Shown piece by piece: positions 6,584 to 11,013 of a stretch of 11,013 bases of DNA. The first letter of the stretch is position 1, and every line of letters begins with the position of its first letter. The DNA comes from CAZOZK01 sp964584245 (GTDB lineage Bacteria; Patescibacteriota; Microgenomatia; UBA1400; PJMF01). The DNA lies in contig CAZOZK010000031.1 in assembly GCA_964584245.1 (NCBI GenBank), forward strand, positions 1 through 11,013. The letters are read 5' to 3'. The translations under genes were made by a program, and so were the position numbers. Below the pieces are notes generated by a model. The model worked only from the letters and a program-made list of their open reading frames with translations, was not told the origin of the DNA and searched no databases.

Positions 6584-7171
6584 ATGAAAAAAATATATAT
6601 ACCCCTTGCACTTACTGCTGTGTATGCCACAGGATTATTTTTTACCCCAGTCTCCGTTGCACAAGCAACTGTTGGAAATTTCCAACAAAATAGTGAGGCA
6701 CGACAAGAGAATCGCCAAGAACGACGTGTAGAAGTTGCTGAGAATGTTCAAGAGCGACAAGACAATAGACAAGAAAATCGTGAAGGTCGACAGGAAAATC
6801 GTCAAGAGAGACGAGATGATATGGCACAACGCCATGCAGACAGATTGTCAAATCGTTTTGGAATCTATTCATCACGTTTACAGAATTTGATTGGAAAGTT
6901 AGACACAAGACTTACAATGCTAGAAACAGATGGAAAAGATGTTACAGCAGCTAAAGCAAAACTTTCACAAGCAAAAGAAACACTCGCTTCTGCAAAGAGT
7001 TTAGGCGAGCAGTCTACAGCGGCTTTTCTCGCTATAGAGCCAGCAACCTATGAATCACAACGAGACAAAGCTCTAGCAGCGCGTGATTTAGCTATGCAAG
7101 CTCGTGAGAAATATAAAACCACTATTTCTCTTTTGAAAGAAGTAGTGCAATTAGCAAAAAGTGCAAAATAA
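6584..7171 (+). CDS. Secreted Gln/Arg-rich helical protein with QENR-type repeats
   Basis: A 195-residue protein I do not recognise. Lys2-Lys3, a hydrophobic core (about 4-20) and AQA at 26-28 make a standard signal peptide, probably cut after Ala28. Residues 38-87 are almost only Gln, Arg, Glu, Asn and Asp. RQENRQERR occurs twice (40-48 and 69-77), with RQDNRQENR between (58-66). Residues about 88-195 are predicted helical, with coiled-coil-like spacing of Leu and Ala (for example TMLETDGKDVTAAKAKLSQA and ATYESQRDKALAARDLAMQA). The mature protein would be soluble, outside the membrane, and able to bind polyanions or partner coils. Position behind the ECF sigma pair suggests a sensor, chaperone or effector of an envelope response, comparable in layout only to CpxP/Spy-type proteins. 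The following gene starts 18 bp downstream. Confidence 0.8.
   Translation: MKKIYIPLALTAVYATGLFFTPVSVAQATVGNFQQNSEARQENRQERRVEVAENVQERQDNRQENREGRQENRQERRDDMAQRHADRLSNRFGIYSSRLQNLIGKLDTRLTMLETDGKDVTAAKAKLSQAKETLASAKSLGEQSTAAFLAIEPATYESQRDKALAARDLAMQAREKYKTTISLLKEVVQLAKSAK
6701..6814 (+). repeat. Imperfect internal repeats encoding RQENRQERR
   Basis: Two 27-bp segments, 6701-6727 and 6788-6814, encode the identical nine residues RQENRQERR. They differ at several synonymous positions, so the protein repeat is being kept while the DNA drifts. A third, less exact unit (RQDNRQENR) lies at 6755-6781. The 87-bp distance between the two exact units is a multiple of three. Confidence 0.75.
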
Positions 7172-7189
7172 GTAAAATAAGGAGATTGT

Positions 7190-7447
7190 ATGAATAAGAA
7201 CATTCAGATAGGTTTAGTTTGTTTCGGATTATTAGTAATTGGAGCTTTGGCTTTCGTACTGTTAAAACCTTCAGATTCACTAACTGATTCAAGAAAACAG
7301 TCTCAAGGCCAGCTGCAGGCAGACATTCAAAATCTCGAACAGCAAGAACTACAGATAGACCAAGTGAGCAGTGATGATTCATTGAATACAATTGAGCAAG
7401 AATTGAGTGACACCATAATTATGGATGAGGATTTTTCAGATCTATAA
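7190..7447 (+). CDS. Small single-pass membrane protein with acidic tail
   Basis: An 85-residue uncharacterised protein. One membrane helix (about 5-25) begins right after the N-terminus. It is followed by a Gln/Glu-rich, probably coiled-coil segment (about 35-60) and an acidic C-terminus containing ELSDTIIMDED (71-81). That motif resembles ELTDVSVLLEED in the putative anti-sigma factor at 6174-6509, suggesting a common partner or origin. AAGGAG (7179-7184) lies 5 bases before the ATG, a good ribosome binding site, and the gene sits 18 bp behind the secreted Gln/Arg-rich protein, so the two are likely co-transcribed. Its last 6 bp overlap the end of the convergent HEAT-like gene. It may be a membrane partner of the secreted protein; this is inference. 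Confidence 0.75.
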   Translation: MNKNIQIGLVCFGLLVIGALAFVLLKPSDSLTDSRKQSQGQLQADIQNLEQQELQIDQVSSDDSLNTIEQELSDTIIMDEDFSDL

Positions 7448-7810
7448 ATGGTTCTCACTTTTCGTTCGCGTAATCGCTTTTTTTAACTCATATTGACTAA
7501 TCATTTGGTCAAGTGGTTCGCGGTTAGGAATGATTCCAGTGTAGTACTTTTCTAAGCTAGGTAGTGCTCGTTTATCAGCAAGTCGACCGAGAACCCAGAT
7601 TGCATCGTTTCTATTTTTAAAACTTTGAGATTCGTCATTGAGCTGGCTGCTCAGTGCGTCAACACATTCGCCATCATATTGTTTTTGAGCTTTATTGCAT
7701 TGATGGAGAATCTCGTATCCAATCCATCCTGCCAGAAATAAAATGGATGCAACGATACAAGCTACTAGCAGGGCTATTGCAGACAAAAATAGTTTTTTAT
7801 TCATATCCAT
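7442..7810 (-). CDS. Membrane-anchored protein with a short HEAT-like repeat region
   Basis: A 122-residue protein. A membrane helix (about 8-31) is followed by a short soluble part with two cysteines (38 and 49) spaced so they could pair. NRNDAIWVLGRLADKRALPSLEKYY (67-91) reads as a HEAT/PBS-lyase-type helical repeat, and REPLDQMISQYELKKAI (97-113) closes the domain. I recall similar small single-repeat proteins, mostly annotated HEAT-repeat hypothetical, in diverse bacteria, with no proven role. HEAT repeats usually bind other proteins. Both ATGs (7810 and 7804) are possible; the first is used. No clear Shine-Dalgarno is seen. It converges on and overlaps the small membrane gene by 6 bp and diverges from the cytochrome b5 gene with a 143-bp gap. 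Confidence 0.75.
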   Translation of the reverse strand: MDMNKKLFLSAIALLVACIVASILFLAGWIGYEILHQCNKAQKQYDGECVDALSSQLNDESQSFKNRNDAIWVLGRLADKRALPSLEKYYTGIIPNREPLDQMISQYELKKAITRTKSENHL

Positions 7811-7871
7811 AGTAACTGTAGCATGTAGGAATCTCCTAGTAAATCAAAGTATTTTTATTTATCAGCACCAC

Positions 7872-7900
7872 TTTAACAACGTTAAAAACAAGCGTACACT
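7872..7900 (+). promoter_or_regulatory. Possible promoter and operator of the cytochrome b5 gene
   Basis: TTAACA (7873-7878) and TACACT (7895-7900) are 16 bp apart and could be -35 and -10 boxes, giving a leader of about 47 bases before the ATG at 7954. The -35 lies within a small inverted repeat, TTTAAC (7872-7877) and GTTAAA (7881-7886), which could be a regulator site. The rest of the 143-bp region between the two divergent genes shows nothing I can interpret. Confidence 0.3.
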
Positions 7901-7953
7901 TACTTGAAAGCACGATTATTTCGTAGTGTGAACATGCTTCCAGAAGGATTGAA

Positions 7954-8364
7954 ATGATACAAAAAAATGGAACTCTATTTTTGTTTTTTGCTGCTGTTGT
8001 GCTCGTGGGTTTTGCAGGTGTTGCGGTTGTGACGGCAAAACTTATTAAGGATTCGTATGAACAACAACAAGTCCAAAAAATGGTTGATGAGTCTAAAAAA
8101 ATGAAGAGTTCTGCTGATGCAATGCAACAGTACTCAATGAGTGAAGTTGCAAAACATAGCATAGCTTCAGATTGTTGGTTGGTAGTTGATGCAACTGTTT
8201 ACAATGTGACCGAATATGTTACTTCTCATCCTGGAGGCAAAGATATTTTACGTGGATGCGGTCTTGATGCGACCACATTGTTTGCAACACAAGGTAAAAA
8301 GTATGGGGAACACTCGTCAGCTGCGGCCGAAATATTGGGTGGGTATGCTATTGGGAAGTTGTAG
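7954..8364 (+). CDS. Membrane-anchored cytochrome b5-like haem protein
   Basis: A 136-residue electron-transfer protein. A membrane helix (about 8-28) anchors a polar, Gln/Lys-rich stalk (about 31-58), followed by a compact cytochrome b5 domain (about 60-136). The domain shows the expected order: MSEVAKHSIASDCWLVVDATVYNVTEYV, then SHPGG with the first axial haem ligand His92, then the second ligand His120 in GEHSSAAAEIL, and GGYAIGKL at the end. Two cysteines (74, 102) lie inside the domain. The stalk and single N-terminal helix suggest the haem domain faces outside, though topology is not certain. AAGGA (7944-7948) is a good ribosome binding site 5 bases before the ATG. No reductase or oxidase partner is encoded nearby, so its redox partner is unknown. 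Confidence 0.9.
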   Translation: MIQKNGTLFLFFAAVVLVGFAGVAVVTAKLIKDSYEQQQVQKMVDESKKMKSSADAMQQYSMSEVAKHSIASDCWLVVDATVYNVTEYVTSHPGGKDILRGCGLDATTLFATQGKKYGEHSSAAAEILGGYAIGKL

Positions 8365-8433
8365 CGCCCATTTTGAATTTGTTGGTGTGGTGTGCGAAAA
8401 TCAAGGCAATCACGATTTTGATTTCTATCTGAT

Positions 8434-9174
8434 TCATATTTTCACTCTCCTCGTGGCATGCTTTAGTATCCACTGAGTGTTTTTGTTATCTGAACCAAGA
8501 TATTTTTTCATAAATTCTACGGCGGCTGGTTTATTTACTTTAAGATAATCAGCGATATTGTTTGCTACCGATTTTTGTACAAATTTGACTTCGTCTTGCA
8601 TTAAGTTAACAAGAATTTCAAACACAGGTTCGGGATTTTCTATAAACATATCCAACTTTGATGCCCAAGGTAACTTTGGTCGAACACCTTCGGAAGCTAA
8701 TCTGCGAAGATGAAAGTTTGGTGAAATCGACCATTCTTTCATGATAGCAATAGTTTCGTTCGGATAGGCGCGAATATATGGCCGTATTGCATACTCCCCA
8801 GTATTTCGTTTGGTGATTTCCTCAATGGTTGCTACTGAAAGTGCAAAGTCGTTCAGTCCAAATTTTTCGACGAACTTTCCAATGGGCAGTATCCAATAAT
8901 AATGGGTAAACATGCCAGTCTCATTTGGGTTTTCTGGACCAAGAATTGAAGTGAGAATGTGAATAGCTTGCGAGTATTTTTCGGGTAGTAATTTCTTTAG
9001 GATGTCTGCATGAAGTTCCACTCTTTGTGTGTAGCCCAGGTCAGTTATATTTTTTTCTATTTCACTCACATATGCTTCTCGATTAAACTTTGGATACACA
9101 GTTTGAATTTTATCAGCAAGTAACTCTGCTAAGTTTACGCCAAACCATTTTTTAACACTGTTGTCTGTTTGCAT
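8434..9174 (-). CDS. AlkC-like DNA alkylation repair protein (HEAT-like repeats)
   Basis: A 246-residue all-helical protein of the AlkC/AlkD-related DNA glycosylase group, which in characterised members removes alkylated bases such as 3-methyladenine. The N-terminus (KKWFGVNLAELLADKIQTVY, 8-27) is typical for AlkC. Other signatures are LRRLASEGVRPKLPWA (156-171), EVKFVQKSVANNIADYLK (195-212) and the ending NTQWILKHATRR (232-243). Length fits the family. The successive helical pairs would form a curved solenoid that holds DNA. I cannot point to a single catalytic residue with certainty. It is a single gene, converging on the cytochrome b5 gene and diverging from the GreA gene. The ATG at 9174 has no strong Shine-Dalgarno. 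A possible -10 (TAAAAT, 9193-9188) would leave a leader of only about 7 bases. Confidence 0.86.
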   Translation of the reverse strand: MQTDNSVKKWFGVNLAELLADKIQTVYPKFNREAYVSEIEKNITDLGYTQRVELHADILKKLLPEKYSQAIHILTSILGPENPNETGMFTHYYWILPIGKFVEKFGLNDFALSVATIEEITKRNTGEYAIRPYIRAYPNETIAIMKEWSISPNFHLRRLASEGVRPKLPWASKLDMFIENPEPVFEILVNLMQDEVKFVQKSVANNIADYLKVNKPAAVEFMKKYLGSDNKNTQWILKHATRRVKI

Positions 9175-9187
9175 TGTTTACATAATT

Positions 9188-9212
9188 ATTTTAGCATGCA
9201 ATTGTATATACT
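9188..9212. promoter_or_regulatory. Divergent -10 boxes with very short leaders
   Basis: On the plus strand TATACT (9207-9212) ends 8 bases before the GreA ATG at 9221, so the transcript should start at or within a couple of bases of the codon. No Shine-Dalgarno exists upstream, which fits a leaderless mRNA. On the minus strand TAAAAT (9193-9188) lies 13 bases before the AlkC-like ATG. No convincing -35 boxes are seen for either. Confidence 0.4.
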
Positions 9213-9220
9213 ACTCAAAC

Positions 9221-9712
9221 ATGAAACACGCGTCACACCTTCAAAATACAGCACCAATCCCTCGGATCCCACTATCTCAAGAAACTCTTGACCAAAAAAG
9301 AGCAGAATTAGATCGGCAACTGACTCTTCGAAAAGAAGTCATGAAGCGGCTGATTGTTGCTCGAGAGATGGGGGATTTGTCAGAAAATAGTGGCTACCGT
9401 GCGGCGAAGTTTGAACTAGGAAGTATTGGTAGACAGCTTCGTGAGCTCAACCATATTATCAAACATGCGTATGTGCCTGTTATTAGCAAAGAGCCAATCG
9501 CGAGTTTTGGTAAAAAAGTGACGCTGCAAAATGATACAAAAACAATTGAGTTTACCCTAGTTGGCGAGTATGAAGTAGATATTTTGCAGAAAAAATACTC
9601 GCTAGAAAGTCCTATAGGTAAAGCAGTGATGGGCAAAAAAGTAGGTGATACTGTTGAGCTGATTTCGCCAAATGGTCGAGTTTCTTATAAGATTGTGGAA
9701 TTAGTCTTGTGA
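9221..9712 (+). CDS. GreA/GreB-family transcript cleavage factor
   Basis: A 163-residue factor that enters the secondary channel of RNA polymerase and stimulates cleavage of backtracked RNA. The N-terminal coiled coil (about 20-85) carries the tip motif AREMGDLSENSGY (47-59), with Asp52 and Glu55 as the magnesium-holding acidic residues. The C-terminal FKBP-like domain (about 90-163) includes SPIGKAVMGKKVGDTVEL (130-147). The frame extends upstream to 9161, but that would run into the divergent AlkC-like gene; the ATG at 9221 gives a normal length with an N-terminal extension of about 18 residues ahead of the usual start of the coil. GreA is likelier than GreB from the GDLSEN context, but both names are possible. 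The stop is TGA. Confidence 0.93.
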   Translation: MKHASHLQNTAPIPRIPLSQETLDQKRAELDRQLTLRKEVMKRLIVAREMGDLSENSGYRAAKFELGSIGRQLRELNHIIKHAYVPVISKEPIASFGKKVTLQNDTKTIEFTLVGEYEVDILQKKYSLESPIGKAVMGKKVGDTVELISPNGRVSYKIVELVL

Positions 9713-9713
9713 T

Positions 9714-9803
9714 GTGTTACTATCAAATTAGTTACATTGGTATATGTTCCTACAGCAGCATTTGGTATACTTACTGAAAGTACAAGCACTTTAGTTTAGA
9801 TGT
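9714..9803 (+). pseudogene. Probable decayed partial copy of the downstream oxidase gene
   Basis: Short blocks here recur in the same order inside the next gene: GTGTTACTAT (9714-9723 and 10024-10033), TGGTATA (9738-9744 and 10055-10061), CAGCAGCATTTGG (9753-9765 and 10072-10084), TATAC (9766-9770 and 10128-10132), ACTGAAAG (9773-9780 and 10140-10147), GCAnTTTA (9786-9793 and 10152-10159) and GATG (9799-9802 and 10165-10168). A gap of about 43 bases lies between the third and fourth blocks. In one frame it reads AAFGILTES, against AAFG and LLTES in the gene. It looks like a deleted remnant of a tandem copy. The matches were found by eye. Confidence 0.4.
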
Positions 9804-9823
9804 TTTTGACCATGACAAAGAAA

Positions 9824-9851
9824 TTGACGAACTAGCTTATATATATATTAG
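9824..9851 (+). promoter_or_regulatory. Weak candidate promoter for the oxidase gene
   Basis: TTGACG (9824-9829) is a fair -35 box, followed by a TA-rich run (9838-9850). TATTAG (9846-9851) at 16-bp spacing is a possible -10. The leader would be about 12 bases and has no Shine-Dalgarno sequence. The alternating TA run makes -10 matches easy by chance. Confidence 0.25.
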
Positions 9852-9869
9852 TATCGGGTTAATTTTATT

Positions 9870-11013
9870 ATGCCAATTGGAGAATTAGTTAAAAAAAAGA
9901 GAAGTAAACAAATTGTCTTTGGAAAAGGTAAAGCTAAACATTCCCGATCAACAGATGTCATTATTATTGGTGGTGGGATAATCGGTTCGTCAATTGGGTT
10001 TGAATTAACCAAGCATAATTTAAGTGTTACTATTTTGGAAAAAAATAATCAGCCTGGTATAGAAGCATCCTCAGCAGCATTTGGAACTCTTCCTGTGCGT
10101 GCATATCCTGTGATGTCAGCTGAGCACTATACATTATTAACTGAAAGCGTTGCAATTTATCCGGGATGGCTAAGTGAAATTAATGCAATTACAGGGGGTG
10201 ATTTAGTTTTAGAATCTAAAAAATGTATTCTAATTGCCCTAAATGAATCAGATGTAAATAATCTTACTACCTTATACCATTTTCTTAAAAAGAAAGGTAT
10301 TAAAGCTGAATACCTAACACCCAATCAAGTTAAAAAAATAGAACCAAATGTTACTCCAAATTTAATCCGTGGTTTGCTTATTCCAGATGATTTGCAAATT
10401 AACGACATGGTAAAACTCACACAATCTGTATGTAAAGCGGCAGAGATGAATGGATGCAATTTTATACTAAATTCTCAAGTAATAGAACTTATATATAAGA
10501 AAGAAAAATTAGTTGGAGTGAAAACTAAAGATTCGACCTACTATGGAAAAAAAATCATTATAAGTGCAGGATGTTGGTCTGGAACTATTGATGGAGCACC
10601 TATACTTCCAATCACACCTATACGATGTCAGGGAATGATGGTTGATGGTCCAGGTTTACTGAAAAATAGAATACTTTCTTCAAGTGGCTATATGGCTCCT
10701 CGCAGTGATGGAAAAATTATTTTGGGAATCGTTGAAGAATTTGTTGGGTTTAAAAGTAATCCTACTGTAGGTGCCGCACAAGTGATAATGACTGGAGCAA
10801 TTGATCTTTTACCTAAGATAAAGAGTTCAGAAATTGTTCGATTATGGGCTGGGAATAAACCATCAACACCTGACTCAGTACCAATATTGGGATCTCCAAG
10901 TGATTATCCTAATTTAATTTATGCTACTGGTCACCTTATTGGTATGATGTTAGCACCTATAACGGCAAAGCTAATTACTGAATTAATTGTTAGTAGTACT
11001 GCAGAAACATTTA
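9870..11013 (+). CDS. FAD-dependent oxidoreductase, DAO/ThiO (glycine oxidase-like) family, 3' end beyond the window
   Basis: The frame is open from the ATG at 9870 to the window edge (381 codons), so the C-terminus is missing, probably by only a few residues. A basic N-terminal extension (1-28) precedes the FAD-binding GGGIIG (34-39). The acidic strand end VTILEKN follows, with EASSAAFG taking the place of the usual GAS-AAG loop. The middle and end follow the DAO family: YMAPRSDGKIILGIVEE, then WAGNKPSTPDSVPILG (326-341) and ATGHLIGMMLAPITAKLI (352-369). These enzymes oxidise glycine, D-amino acids or other amines, giving an imine and, in oxidases, hydrogen peroxide. Lys330 stands where glycine oxidase has its carboxylate-binding arginine in LRPG. 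No thiamine gene is nearby. The gene is more AT-rich than its neighbours. The exact substrate is unknown. Confidence 0.88.
   Translation, partial: MPIGELVKKKRSKQIVFGKGKAKHSRSTDVIIIGGGIIGSSIGFELTKHNLSVTILEKNNQPGIEASSAAFGTLPVRAYPVMSAEHYTLLTESVAIYPGWLSEINAITGGDLVLESKKCILIALNESDVNNLTTLYHFLKKKGIKAEYLTPNQVKKIEPNVTPNLIRGLLIPDDLQINDMVKLTQSVCKAAEMNGCNFILNSQVIELIYKKEKLVGVKTKDSTYYGKKIIISAGCWSGTIDGAPILPITPIRCQGMMVDGPGLLKNRILSSSGYMAPRSDGKIILGIVEEFVGFKSNPTVGAAQVIMTGAIDLLPKIKSSEIVRLWAGNKPSTPDSVPILGSPSDYPNLIYATGHLIGMMLAPITAKLITELIVSSTAETF

Noticed and set aside
6635..6908. Minus-strand open frames of 66 and 88 codons
   Set aside because: They are shadows produced by the repetitive Gln/Arg codons of the secreted protein gene on the plus strand.
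8398..8424. AAATCAA/TTGATTT hairpin between the convergent cytochrome b5 and AlkC-like genes as a terminator
   Set aside because: The stem is only 7 A/T-rich pairs with a 13-base loop and no T run, too weak to call an intrinsic terminator.
9713..9801. Minus-strand peptide reading SIPNAAVGTYTN, like surface-protein repeats
   Set aside because: It is about 37 codons between two stops with no start codon or binding site, and the same bases are better explained by matches to the downstream oxidase gene.
9838..9850. Alternating TA run as a microsatellite or replication element
   Set aside because: It is only 13 bases in an AT-rich gap; similar short TA runs occur near 6168 and 6544, and no iterons or DnaA boxes accompany it.
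1..11013. Recoding of UGA as glycine, as in some Patescibacteria
   Set aside because: TGA ends the adenosine kinase, AlkC-like and GreA genes exactly where the families end, and no conserved domain is interrupted by TGA.

Overview
The window looks like a stretch of a small bacterial genome, most likely a member of the Candidate Phyla Radiation (Patescibacteria). This is an inference. It rests on tightly packed genes, many short single-pass membrane proteins of no named family, a Pro/Thr-rich extracytoplasmic linker, and an ECF sigma factor followed by small envelope proteins. TGA is used as a normal stop (adenosine kinase, AlkC-like and GreA genes), so the UGA-glycine code of Gracilibacteria/SR1 is not in use. 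GC content is moderate over most of the window and visibly lower in the last gene.

Positions 1-1135 hold a divergent pair: a membrane-anchored beta-rich protein (minus) and a PhnB-like VOC protein (plus). They share a 63-bp region whose inverted repeat carries a -10 box for each strand. Positions 1136-5547 form a minus-strand operon: a CARDB membrane protein, an adenosine kinase, S-adenosylhomocysteine hydrolase and an arginase-family enzyme. Its junctions are 1 bp, a 4-bp overlap and 17 bp. The kinase and hydrolase together clear S-adenosylhomocysteine: the hydrolase makes homocysteine and adenosine, and the kinase traps adenosine as AMP. The roles of the flanking arginase-like and CARDB proteins are not obvious.

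Positions 5628-7447 are a plus-strand block: an ECF sigma factor, a single-pass membrane protein with the layout of an anti-sigma factor, a secreted Gln/Arg-rich helical protein, and a second small membrane protein. The two membrane proteins share an acidic tail motif. Two closely similar 33-bp sequences lie before the second and third genes and may be sigma-specific promoters. This is the best candidate in the window for an undescribed envelope-sensing system.

Positions 7442-9712 hold a membrane-anchored HEAT-like protein (minus), a membrane-anchored cytochrome b5 domain (plus), an AlkC-like DNA alkylation repair protein (minus) and a GreA-type transcription factor (plus). The GreA gene may be transcribed with almost no leader. 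Positions 9713-9869 carry no intact gene but seem to contain a decayed copy of part of the next gene. Positions 9870-11013 encode an FAD-dependent amine/amino-acid oxidase of the ThiO/DAO type, cut by the window edge. It lacks two arginines that I recall as the substrate-site residues of glycine oxidase. I see no tRNA, rRNA, CRISPR array or insertion sequence.
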